A stretch of DNA of 64,000 nt, from contig CAZXGS010000003.1 of NCBI GenBank assembly GCA_964640525.1, positions 1-64,000 of the forward strand. The letters are read 5' to 3'. The notes below the pieces were generated by a model that saw only the letters and a program-made list of their open reading frames with translations, had not been told where the DNA came from and ran no database searches. This DNA comes from SZAS-103 sp964640525 (GTDB lineage Bacteria; Pseudomonadota; Gammaproteobacteria; Xanthomonadales; Xanthomonadaceae). The position numbers and the translations under genes are program-made. Of the stretch, positions 7,809 through 15,624 are shown one piece after another. Every line of letters starts with the position of its first letter. Position 1 is the stretch's first letter.

Positions 7809-8459
7809 ATGCACGACCACCAGCGCCAGTTCCTCGAAGCCGCCCTGTCCCGTGACGCCCTGCGCTTCGGCCAGTTCACCCTCAAGTCCGGGCGCGTCAG
7901 CCCGTACTTCTTCAACGCCGGGCGTTTCGACAGCGGTGGCGCGATGGCGGCGCTGGGGCTGGCCTATGCGCAAACGCTGCTTGCCGCCAAGCTCGACTTC
8001 GACGTGCTGTTCGGCCCGGCCTACAAGGGCATTCCGCTGGCCACCGCCGTCGCCGTCGCACTGGCTGGGTTGGGCCGCGATGTGCCGCTGGCGTTCAACC
8101 GCAAGGAAGCCAAGGATCACGGCGAGGGCGGCAGCCTGATCGGGGCGGCGATGACCGGGCACCGGGTGCTGATCGTGGACGACGTGATCACCGCCGGCAC
8201 CGCGATCCGCGAAGCCATCGCCATCATCCGTGGCGCCGGAGGCACGCCCTGCGGGGTGCTGATCGCGCTGGATCGCCAGGAACGCGCCGGCGAGGGTGGG
8301 TTGTCGGCGACCGAGGCGGTGCGCGAGGAGTTCGGCATCCCGGTGCTGGCGATCGCCGGACTGGACGAGTTGCTGCAACTGGCCGATGGCCGGCCCGCGC
8401 TGGCAACGCACCGCGACGCACTTTTGGCGTATCGTCGGCAATACGGAACCGGGACCTGA
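7809..8459 (+). CDS. pyrE: Orotate phosphoribosyltransferase
   Basis: A 216-residue type I phosphoribosyltransferase that converts orotate and PRPP to orotidine 5'-monophosphate in pyrimidine synthesis. Visible family features are FTLKSGRVSPYFFNAG, the GPAYKGIPLA segment, the flexible-loop NRKEAKDHGEGG, and the PRPP-binding VLIVDDVITAGTAIREA. The ATG at 7809 gives the normal N-terminus (MHDHQRQFLEAAL); the open frame extends upstream only through repeat sequence. No Shine-Dalgarno is visible because a CTGTCCT array runs up to the start, so translation may depend on another leader feature. Length and motifs are normal. Confidence 0.96.
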   Translation: MHDHQRQFLEAALSRDALRFGQFTLKSGRVSPYFFNAGRFDSGGAMAALGLAYAQTLLAAKLDFDVLFGPAYKGIPLATAVAVALAGLGRDVPLAFNRKEAKDHGEGGSLIGAAMTGHRVLIVDDVITAGTAIREAIAIIRGAGGTPCGVLIALDRQERAGEGGLSATEAVREEFGIPVLAIAGLDELLQLADGRPALATHRDALLAYRRQYGTGT

Positions 8460-8460
8460 G

Positions 8461-8478
8461 CTCCCGGAAGCTCGGGAG
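8461..8478 (+). terminator. Hairpin after pyrE overlapping the next gene's leader
   Basis: Perfect arms CTCCCG and CGGGAG around GAAGCT start one base after the pyrE stop. There is no T-run, and the right arm overlaps the GGGAGGG ribosome-binding region of the next gene, so it may act on translation as much as on termination. Confidence 0.4.
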
Positions 8479-8484
8479 GGTGTC

Positions 8485-9201
8485 ATGAACCGTCAACATC
8501 GCGCCCTGCTGGCCACTTCGATGGTGCTGTTGGGCACCTCGTCGATGGCCATCGTCGCGCTGGCGCAAGATCAATCGCCCGCGCCACCCAAGCTGTACCG
8601 CTGGACCGGCCCCGACGGAAAGGTCCACTACGGCGACGACATCCCGCCGGATGCGCTGAATCAGGCACGCCAGGAGATCAGCAAGAACACCGGCATGGTG
8701 CTCAAGACCGTGGACCGGGCGCTCACCGCGGAAGAACGCGTGGCCGCCGATGCCAAGGCCGCCGCCGATGCCAAGGCCGCCATCGATGCGGCCAAGGCCA
8801 AGGAAAACGACCAGGTCCTGCTCAATTCCTATCCGACCGAGGCCGACCTGCAACGCGCATTCGACGATCGCACCAACATGCAGGCCACCGAAATCAAGTC
8901 CCTGCGCATGAACCTGGAGAGCCAGCAGATCAGCCTGGCCTCGTTCCTGTATGCCGCCTCGACGAAAGAACTTGCCAACAAGCCGGTGGACGACATGACC
9001 CTGGCCTCCATCACCAAGCTCCGCGGTTCGATCCTCGATCAACAGCAAGCACAGGTGGAGGCACAGGCGCGCATGGCCAGCCTCAAGGTCGAACGCACCA
9101 CGACACTTGCGCGCTATCGTCAGTTGCGCAGCGCCGCTGCCGCGGCGCACTCCGAGTCGGCATCCACGCCCGCAGTCGCTCCGGCACCGCCCAAGGGTTG
9201 A
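8485..9201 (+). CDS. DUF4124-domain periplasmic protein
   Basis: A 238-residue exported protein with a signal peptide (about residues 1-28, hydrophobic LLATSMVLLGTSSMAIVALA). A DUF4124 domain follows, seen as LYRWTGPDGKVHYGDDIPP at 36-54, then a long helical, Ala/Lys/Glu-rich region with a short repeat AADAKAAADAKAAIDAAKA (about 92-110), and a Pro/Ala-rich tail. DUF4124 proteins are common in Xanthomonadales and have no firm function. ATG 8485 has GGAGG six bases upstream. It converges with the phosphomannomutase gene across a shared hairpin. Confidence 0.85.
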   Translation: MNRQHRALLATSMVLLGTSSMAIVALAQDQSPAPPKLYRWTGPDGKVHYGDDIPPDALNQARQEISKNTGMVLKTVDRALTAEERVAADAKAAADAKAAIDAAKAKENDQVLLNSYPTEADLQRAFDDRTNMQATEIKSLRMNLESQQISLASFLYAASTKELANKPVDDMTLASITKLRGSILDQQQAQVEAQARMASLKVERTTTLARYRQLRSAAAAAHSESASTPAVAPAPPKG

Positions 9202-9208
9202 GCGACCG

Positions 9209-9224
9209 GCCCGGCTCGCCGGGC
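9209..9224. terminator. Candidate bidirectional terminator between convergent genes
   Basis: A perfect GC stem-loop, GCCCGG-CTCG-CCGGGC, sits in the 40-bp space between two convergent genes. No T-run follows on either strand, so only the position and the stem support the call. Confidence 0.4.
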
Positions 9225-9241
9225 ACCGCCACGATCAGAGA

Positions 9242-11578
9242 TCAGAACGGCAGCTTGAGATCCGGCTTGACCGCCAGCAGCTGCTCGCGGAATACGGCCT
9301 TGATCCGTTCCAGCGCCTCGTTCGAGTCTGCGTCGAAGCGCAGCACCAGCACCGGGGTGGTGTTTGAGGCGCGTACCAGGCCCCAGCCATCCGGCCAATC
9401 GGCACGCACGCCGTCGATGGTGGCCACGCGCGCGCCCTCGAACTTGGCCTGCTCGCGGAATTTTTCGATGAAGGCGTGGGACTGACCTTCCTCCAACGGC
9501 GCCTTGAGTTCCGGCGTGGAAAATCCCTTGGGCAACTCGGCGAACACCTCGTCGGCGGTTTCCGGGCGGGCGGCCAGGATCTCCAGCAGCCGCGCGGCGG
9601 CATAGATGCCATCGTCGAACCCGTACCAGCGCTCCTTGAAGAAGAAGTGGCCGCTCATCTCGCCGGCCAGTTCGGCGCCGGTCTCCTTCATCTTGGCCTT
9701 GATCAGCGAGTGCCCGGTCTTCCACATCAGCGGGCTGCCGCCGTGACCGAGGATGTGGCCCGCCAGGTGCCCGGTGCACTTGACGTCATACACGATGCAC
9801 GCGCCCGGGTTGCGGCTGAGCACGTCCTCGGCGAACAGCATCAGCAGGCGATCAGGGAAGATGATCTCGCCAGCCGGGGTGACCACGCCCAGGCGGTCGC
9901 CATCGCCGTCGAAGGCCAGGCCGATGTCGGCGTTCAGGCGTTGCACCATCTGGATCGCGTCGGCGAGATTCTTCGGCTCGCTCGGATCGGGATGGTGGTT
10001 GGGGAAGCTGCCATCAACCTCGCAGAAGATCGGCGCCACCTCGGCGCCGATCGCCTCAAGGACTTCGGGCCCGATCAGGCCGGCCACGCCGTTGCCCGCA
10101 TCCACCACCACCTTGAGCTTGCGCTCGAGCTGGATGTCGTCGGCGATCCGCTGCACGTAGTCGGCGGCGATTTCGCGCTGCTGCACGCCGCCCTGCACGT
10201 TGGCCTTGTACAGCCGGTTCTCGGCGATCCGCGCGTACAGGTCCTGGATGGCGTCGCCGGCCAGGGTGTCGCCGCCAAGCACGATCTTGAATCCGTTGTA
10301 GTCGGGTGGATTGTGGCTGCCGGTGACCGCCACGCACGAGCCGGTGCGCAGGTGATAGGCCCCGAAATAGCACAGCGGCGTCGCCGCCTGGCCGATGTCG
10401 GTGACCTCGCGGCCGGCCATGCGCAAGCCCTCGATCAAGGCGCCGGCCATGTCTGGACCGGACACGCGGCCGTCACGCCCGACCACGATGTCGCGCAGGC
10501 CCTGGTCCTGCATCACGCTGCCGATGGCCTGGCCAATCAGCCGCGCCACCCCGACATCCAGGCTGCTGCCGACCACGCCGCGGATGTCGTAGGCGCGGAA
10601 GATGTCGCGCGAGATCGCCACCGCCGCCGGCTTGGCGGATTCCTTGACCTGCACCGGCTTGGCTTCCGGCACCGACTCGGCCGCCATCGCCGAGGCCAGT
10701 GTCGCCGCCTGCTCCTCCGTAGCGGACGCGGCTCCGCCAGCCCACGCCTGCCCGAACTTCAGCAGGCCAATGCCGCCGCCGAGCAGCAGCGCCGCAAGCA
10801 CGTAAGCCACCACCGGATCCAGCCCCAGCACGCTGTCGGCCTGGGCCGGGCTCGCGGCAACGATCTGGAAGCCACCATCACGCACGTCCAGGTTCGAGGA
10901 CTTGCCGAGCAGGGCGATGTTCGCATCGCCCTGCGAGGCCACGGTGTAACCGTGGAAGGTCAGCGCGAGATAGCCGCCACCGCTGTGAGCATCATCCACC
11001 GCGGCCTTCAGGCCTGTAATGGGCAGGTCCACCAGTGCCAGCGCCTTGACCTCGCCGCCCTGCTTGACCGCGCCGGCAACCACCAGCCGCGGCTCACCGT
11101 TGACCCTGGCCACCCCCGCGCGGGTCACGCCATCGCGCAAGGTCGCGTTGAGCACCGCAAGGCGCCCGAATCCGAACCTGGCCGGATCCGCAAAGGCGTC
11201 CTTCAGGTCGGGGGCGAGGAAACTCACCGACTTGCCGTCGGCCCAGCGCTTGGTGAACGCGCGGGCGGCGGCATCCATGTCTCCGGAGGAAACCGCCGCG
11301 GCCACCGGTGCGGCCTGCGCGGCATGCTCGAAGTTGGAAATCAGATCCGCCAGCAGGGACGTTTCCGCCGCCTGCAGGCTCGTGCCCTCGCGTGCCACGG
11401 TCTGCTGTGCCCGCGCCGCGCCACCCATGCGCCAACCATCCCAGGCCACGAACAGCGCCAGCAAACACAGCACCGCCGCAATCGGCACGCGCAGTGCGCC
11501 GATGGCTGCCTTGACCTGCGCGGCAACGTCCTGCTTCTTGTCTTCGCCGTCGCCGGCGCGCGTCTTGCCCATCTTCAT
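9242..11578 (-). CDS. Phosphomannomutase/phosphoglucomutase with membrane N-terminus
   Basis: A 778-residue bifunctional hexose-phosphate mutase (AlgC/XanA type) that interconverts mannose-6-P/mannose-1-P and glucose-6-P/glucose-1-P for exopolysaccharide and LPS precursors. The C-terminal half from IFRAYDIRGVVG (about residue 325) is the mutase: phosphoserine loop AVTGSHNPPDYNGFK near 420, metal-binding AFDGDGDRLGVV, and sugar-recognition GEMSGHFFFKE. The first 320 residues are an extension with a transmembrane segment near 30-47, a likely extracytoplasmic region, and a second membrane segment near 250-275, as in xanthomonad homologues. It is transcribed after coaBC and dut (54-bp gap). Confidence 0.93.
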   Translation of the reverse strand: MKMGKTRAGDGEDKKQDVAAQVKAAIGALRVPIAAVLCLLALFVAWDGWRMGGAARAQQTVAREGTSLQAAETSLLADLISNFEHAAQAAPVAAAVSSGDMDAAARAFTKRWADGKSVSFLAPDLKDAFADPARFGFGRLAVLNATLRDGVTRAGVARVNGEPRLVVAGAVKQGGEVKALALVDLPITGLKAAVDDAHSGGGYLALTFHGYTVASQGDANIALLGKSSNLDVRDGGFQIVAASPAQADSVLGLDPVVAYVLAALLLGGGIGLLKFGQAWAGGAASATEEQAATLASAMAAESVPEAKPVQVKESAKPAAVAISRDIFRAYDIRGVVGSSLDVGVARLIGQAIGSVMQDQGLRDIVVGRDGRVSGPDMAGALIEGLRMAGREVTDIGQAATPLCYFGAYHLRTGSCVAVTGSHNPPDYNGFKIVLGGDTLAGDAIQDLYARIAENRLYKANVQGGVQQREIAADYVQRIADDIQLERKLKVVVDAGNGVAGLIGPEVLEAIGAEVAPIFCEVDGSFPNHHPDPSEPKNLADAIQMVQRLNADIGLAFDGDGDRLGVVTPAGEIIFPDRLLMLFAEDVLSRNPGACIVYDVKCTGHLAGHILGHGGSPLMWKTGHSLIKAKMKETGAELAGEMSGHFFFKERWYGFDDGIYAAARLLEILAARPETADEVFAELPKGFSTPELKAPLEEGQSHAFIEKFREQAKFEGARVATIDGVRADWPDGWGLVRASNTTPVLVLRFDADSNEALERIKAVFREQLLAVKPDLKLPF

Positions 11579-11632
11579 CCCCCCGGCTCAGATGGCGGCG
11601 TGGAATCGACATCGCAGCCGACCCCACATGCG

Positions 11633-12091
11633 TCAACCCACACCAGTATGGCCGAAACCGCCCGCGCCGCGCGCGCTGTCGGCAAACGCATCCACGATCT
11701 GCAGGCCAACCCGTACCACCGGCATGAACACCAATTGGGCGATGCGATCGCCCGCGGCCATCGTAAAGTCCGCGCTGCCGCGATTCCAGCCACTGACCAG
11801 CAGCGGTCCCTGATAATCGGCATCGATCAGGCCGACCAGGTTGCCGAGCACGAAGCCGTGCTTGTGGCCGAGGCCCGAGCGCGGCAGGATCACCGCGCAC
11901 AGTTGCGGGTCGTCGATGTGGATGGCTATGCCGGTCGGGATCAGTGCCGTCTCGCCCGGGCGCAGGGTCAGCTCCCCTTCGATCATGGCGCGCAGATCCA
12001 TTCCGGCCGAGCCGTCGGTCGCATAGGCCGGGAGCGGGAAATCGCGACCCAGGCGCGGATCGAGCACGCGCATCTGAACGTCGCGGATCAT
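11633..12091 (-). CDS. dut: dUTP diphosphatase
   Basis: A 152-residue trimeric dUTPase that hydrolyses dUTP to dUMP and pyrophosphate, limiting uracil in DNA and feeding dTMP synthesis. All five motifs are present: GSAGMDLRA (I), LPRSGLGHKHGF (II), GLIDADYQG (III), DRIAQLVFMP (IV) and RGAGGFGHTG (V), the last with His where Ser is usual. The ATG at 12091 overlaps the coaBC stop as ATGA, which supports it over the ATG at 12073 and implies translational coupling. The coaBC-dut order is common in Gammaproteobacteria. Confidence 0.95.
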   Translation of the reverse strand: MIRDVQMRVLDPRLGRDFPLPAYATDGSAGMDLRAMIEGELTLRPGETALIPTGIAIHIDDPQLCAVILPRSGLGHKHGFVLGNLVGLIDADYQGPLLVSGWNRGSADFTMAAGDRIAQLVFMPVVRVGLQIVDAFADSARGAGGFGHTGVG

Positions 12092-13368
12092 GCACTGGCG
12101 CCCTGCGCCGTCGCGGCAGCGTCGGCCGCGCGCGCAACCGGAAACCGATCCAGCAGCAGCTGCCACAACGCGCGCGCCAGTTCGACCTTGGGTGCCGGCC
12201 CCAGCGCGGCTTGCATCGGCCCGCCATCCCCCGCCCGCCAATGCAACTCGATGGCGTTGTCCGTGCTGTCGAACCCCGAACCGGCCACCCCGACCCGATT
12301 GGCCGCGATCGCGTCCACCCGCTTGCGCTGGAGTTTGTCGCGCGCCGCTCCGGCAAGTTCGCCGGTCTCGGCAGCGAAACCGACCACCAGCCTGGGACGC
12401 TGCGCGTGCGCGGCAACCGCGGCGAGGATGTCGGGCGTGCGCACCAGTTCCACCGTCAGGCCGCTGCTGCGGTCGTCGGCTGACTTCTTGATCTTGTCGG
12501 CCGTCAGGCGGGCCGGGGTGAAATCTGCCACCGCGGCGGCGCCGATGTAGATGTCCTGCGGCAGCGCGGCCAGCACGGCGGCGTGCATTTGCCGCGCGCC
12601 GCGCACGTCGATGCGGGTGACTCCGGCGGGCGTGGGCAGGCTCACCGGCCCGGCGACCAGGGTGACCTGTGCGCCCAGTTCGACGGCCGCCGCAGCGATC
12701 GCAAAGCCCATCCGACCCGAGCTGCGGTTGCCCAGATAGCGCACCGGATCGAGATCCTCGTACGTCGGCCCGGCACTGACCAGCACCCGCTGGCCGTTCA
12801 GCAGGCGGGCATCGGCGGTCGTGCACAGGCGGCGCAGCCACGCCACGATCGCCTCCGGCTCGCACAACCGTCCCGGCCCGAACTCGCCGCAGGCCTGCGC
12901 GCCCTCGTCCGGACCGACGACCCGTACCCCTCGCGCGACGAGCGCGGCAAGGTTGGCCTGCATCGCCGGGTGCAGCCACATCCGGTGGTTCATCGCCGGC
13001 GCCAGCAGCACCGGCGCGGTGGTGGCAAGGCACAGGGTGGTGAGCAGGTCGTCGGCGCGACCGTGCGCGAGGCGCGCGATCACGTCGGCGCTGGCCGGCG
13101 CAATCAACACCCTGGTCGCCCAGCGCGCCAGTTCGATGTGGCCCATCGCCGCCTCGGCCGCCGCGTCCCAAAGCGAATCGCGTACCGGCCGCCCGGACAC
13201 CGCCTGCAGCGTCGCCGCACCGATGAAGTGCCCCGCCGCCGCGGTCATCACCACCTGAACCTGCGCGCCGGCCTCGCGCAGCCGCCGCACCAGTTCGGCC
13301 GCCTTGTAGGCGGCGATGCCTCCACTGACGCCCAACAGGATGCGTTCGTGCTCCAGGCCCGCGCTCAC
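12088..13368 (-). CDS. coaBC: Bifunctional phosphopantothenoylcysteine decarboxylase/synthetase
   Basis: A 426-residue fusion enzyme of coenzyme A synthesis. The N-terminal CoaC flavoprotein (about 1-190) decarboxylates 4'-phosphopantothenoylcysteine, and the C-terminal CoaB part (about 190-410) first couples phosphopantothenate with cysteine using CTP. CoaC hallmarks are LGVSGGIAAYKAAEL at the start and APAMNHRM (the PAMNxxM motif). CoaB shows VSAGPTYEDLDPVRYLGNRSSG and a nucleotide-binding VVGFAAETGE. The stop overlaps dut by four bases. The upstream side holds a heptamer-repeat spacer separating it from divergent radC. Confidence 0.96.
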   Translation of the reverse strand: MSAGLEHERILLGVSGGIAAYKAAELVRRLREAGAQVQVVMTAAAGHFIGAATLQAVSGRPVRDSLWDAAAEAAMGHIELARWATRVLIAPASADVIARLAHGRADDLLTTLCLATTAPVLLAPAMNHRMWLHPAMQANLAALVARGVRVVGPDEGAQACGEFGPGRLCEPEAIVAWLRRLCTTADARLLNGQRVLVSAGPTYEDLDPVRYLGNRSSGRMGFAIAAAAVELGAQVTLVAGPVSLPTPAGVTRIDVRGARQMHAAVLAALPQDIYIGAAAVADFTPARLTADKIKKSADDRSSGLTVELVRTPDILAAVAAHAQRPRLVVGFAAETGELAGAARDKLQRKRVDAIAANRVGVAGSGFDSTDNAIELHWRAGDGGPMQAALGPAPKVELARALWQLLLDRFPVARAADAAATAQGASA

Positions 13369-13464
13369 GTCGGAAAAATCCTACGGTGATTTCAGCCATC
13401 AGCTTACCCGTGATTGCGTGGCGCCGGACAGACGCGGGCGACGCCAGCGATCAAGCTGGGTTTC

Positions 13465-13506
13465 AGAGGACAGAGGACAGAGGACGGAGGACAGAGGACA
13501 GAAGGT
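13465..13506 (+). repeat. Heptanucleotide array, coaBC-radC spacer, left
   Basis: Six 7-base units: AGAGGAC three times, GGAGGAC, AGAGGAC and AGAAGGT. This is the same family as at 7414, and it faces an opposite-strand array at 13660-13715, about 150 bp away. Confidence 0.85.
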
Positions 13507-13659
13507 ATTCAGTGGTCAGTCTGCAGTGGAAGCGGCGGCGTCTTGCCCTGCCGGCTTTCGGAAGCGATCTGGCGACCGCCGCCCATTCTTCCGGTTTCCG
13601 CTGCCACCCACAGCATCGCGCCACCGAATTCCGCGCGACTACTGTCCACCGACCACCTT

Positions 13660-13715
13660 CTGCCCTCTGCCCTCTGCCCTCTGTCCTCCGTCCTCTGTCC
13701 CCTGCCCTCCGTCCC
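13660..13715 (+). repeat. Heptanucleotide array, right, abutting radC
   Basis: Eight 7-base units with sequence CTGCCCT, CTGTCCT, CCGTCCT, CTGTCCC or CCGTCCC. The last unit ends four bases before the radC ATG and occupies the whole ribosome-binding region. The roughly 350-bp spacer from 13369 holds no gene I can support. Confidence 0.85.
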
Positions 13716-13719
13716 CGCA

Positions 13720-14394
13720 ATGAAAATCAGCGACTGGCCCTCCGACGAACGTCCGCGCGAGCGCCTGCTGGCCCACGGCCCGCAGATCCTTTCCGACGCC
13801 GAATTGCTGGCGATCTTCCTCGGATCGGGCCTGCGCGGCAGCGACGCGGTGGCGTCGGCGCGGCAGTTGCTGGGCCGCTTCGGGTCGTTGCGCGGGCTGC
13901 TCGAACGCCCGACCGCTGACCTGCTCGCCGTGCCCGGGCTGGGCCCGGCGCGGGTGTGCGCACTCAAGGCAGCACTCGAACTGGGCAGCCGCAACCTTGC
14001 CGCCAATCTCGCGCGCGGCGAGGCGCTGACCGATCCGGCGCGCGCCGGCGAATACTTCGCACGGCGCCTGCGTGGCCTGCCGCACGAGGTGTTCGCCGGG
14101 CTGTTCCTGGACACCCGCCACCGCGCGATCGCCTTCGAGGAGCTGTTCCGCGGCACCATCGACGGCGCCGAGGTGTATCCGCGCGAGGTGCTCAAGCGCT
14201 GCATGGCACACAATGCCGCCGCGCTGATCGTCGGCCACAATCACCCTTCCGGCAGCAGCGAGCCTTCGGCGGCAGACCGCGCGGTGACCTTGCGCCTGCG
14301 CGATGCGCTGGCGATGGTCGAGATCCGCCTGCTCGACCACTTCGTGATCGGGGATGGCCCTCCGTGTTCGCTGGCCGCACGCGGTTGGATCTGA
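13720..14394 (+). CDS. radC: RadC-family JAB-domain protein
   Basis: A 224-residue RadC protein: an N-terminal helix-hairpin-helix-like part (RERLLAHGPQILSDAELLAIFLGSG and VPGLGPARVCAL) followed by a JAB/MPN metalloprotease-like domain with the zinc motif HNHPSGSSEPSAAD near residues 170-183. Despite the name, a DNA repair role is not established for the family; it is found widely in genomes and in mobile islands. The ATG at 13720 gives the standard MKISDWP start. The ribosome-binding region is replaced by a CTGCCCT repeat array. It diverges from coaBC, a common neighbour. Confidence 0.93.
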   Translation: MKISDWPSDERPRERLLAHGPQILSDAELLAIFLGSGLRGSDAVASARQLLGRFGSLRGLLERPTADLLAVPGLGPARVCALKAALELGSRNLAANLARGEALTDPARAGEYFARRLRGLPHEVFAGLFLDTRHRAIAFEELFRGTIDGAEVYPREVLKRCMAHNAAALIVGHNHPSGSSEPSAADRAVTLRLRDALAMVEIRLLDHFVIGDGPPCSLAARGWI

Positions 14395-14499
14395 ACGACC
14401 GGTCACGAGCCGGCGTGACCTTGGCGTGACCGACGGCGACACGCATATACTGCGGCCGCGGCATCCAGCCGCTGGCTTGGGGAGGCCGTCGAAGCCGCC

Positions 14500-15552
14500 G
14501 TGGTCTTGGGATTTGCCAGCCAGTTCCCGCCTGACGAGGTCGAGCGCATGCTGCCCGACGTCGCCAGTGCGCGTGGCCTGCTGCGGGACGGGCGCGCGGA
14601 CGTGCTGGACTTCGTGCGCCGGCGCCGCGAGCGCCTGCTGGCGCATTTCGGGGCCAAGCACAGCGCCGTGATCGATCGTACCGCCGATGCCTTCGTGCTT
14701 GGCATCGCCCGGCTGGGCCGACGTCACGGCAGCCTTGGCGAGGACTTCCACGCCTACCACAACGAAGACCACGTGATGGAGCTGGCCTGGCGCCGGCTCA
14801 ACGCGCTGGAGAGCCACCTCGGCCTGTCCGCGCTGCCGCTGGAGGACTGGATCACGCTGGCGTTGTTCGCGTCCTGCCACGACCTGCGCCAGCGCGAGGG
14901 CAGCGAGATGCCCGGCGCGGTCGGCGCCAACGAGGCCGCCAGCGTGGCCGAGGCAATGCGCCTGCTCGATGCCTGCGGCTTCGATCGCGAGCGCGACCGC
15001 GCGCTGTTCGTCGCGCTGGAGCTGGCGATCGCCGGCAGCACCTTCGCGCTGTTCGCGCGTCCGACCGAGAATCCCGCCGAAGCGGCGGTCGGTGGCGGCG
15101 CGCTGGCGCGCTACCTGCCCTCATGGCTGGATCAGGCCGTGCCGGGATGGCGCGGGGATCCGGACATCGAACACGGCCTGATCCTGGCCCGCATCGCCGC
15201 CGACCTGGACACCGCCAACGCCGGCGAGAGCTTCGCCGAGCTGGCCGACAGCGCCATCCGACTGTGCCGCGAGCGCGAAATGCGCGAGCGCCGCGACGTG
15301 AGCACGGAGGCCTCGGCGCAGCCTTGCCTGGGCTTCCTGAGCAACGGCCAGGAGCGCTTCTTCTTCGAACTGCATCACTTCTGCTCGCGCGAGGGCGAGC
15401 GCGTGTTCGGCGCCGGCAAGGCCGCCAACGCGCCGCGGGTGCGCGCGGTCAGCCAGGCGCTGCGCGAGCGGTTTGCGGCGCGGCCCGCTGCCAGCGGCAT
15501 GGAAGTGATCGACGCCTACCGCCAGCTCGTCCGCCTGGCCGACGGATCCTGA
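14500..15552 (+). CDS. Predicted HD-domain metal-dependent phosphohydrolase
   Basis: A 350-residue protein of unknown role. It carries an HD/PDEase-like signature: YHNEDHVMEL (His87, His91) and a second metal-ligand pair in FASCHDLRQRE (His128-Asp129), followed by helices rich in Glu/Arg. This arrangement resembles small HD hydrolases acting on nucleotides or phosphoesters, but the substrate is not visible. The start is uncertain: GTG 14500 lies 13 bases after GGGGAGG, and ATG 14548 is an alternative. It sits between radC and argS with no clear operon partner. Confidence 0.65.
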   Translation: MVLGFASQFPPDEVERMLPDVASARGLLRDGRADVLDFVRRRRERLLAHFGAKHSAVIDRTADAFVLGIARLGRRHGSLGEDFHAYHNEDHVMELAWRRLNALESHLGLSALPLEDWITLALFASCHDLRQREGSEMPGAVGANEAASVAEAMRLLDACGFDRERDRALFVALELAIAGSTFALFARPTENPAEAAVGGGALARYLPSWLDQAVPGWRGDPDIEHGLILARIAADLDTANAGESFAELADSAIRLCREREMRERRDVSTEASAQPCLGFLSNGQERFFFELHHFCSREGERVFGAGKAANAPRVRAVSQALRERFAARPAASGMEVIDAYRQLVRLADGS

Positions 15553-15624
15553 AGGCACCGGAACGGCTTTCGTTCGCGCAAGCCGCTAAACTACGCGTCG
15601 GTTTCATCCGCTGGATCGTCCCAC

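Noticed and set aside
9476..12550. A 1024-codon plus-strand open frame opposite phosphomannomutase and dut
   Set aside because: It is an antisense shadow of two well-supported genes, with no recognisable domain.
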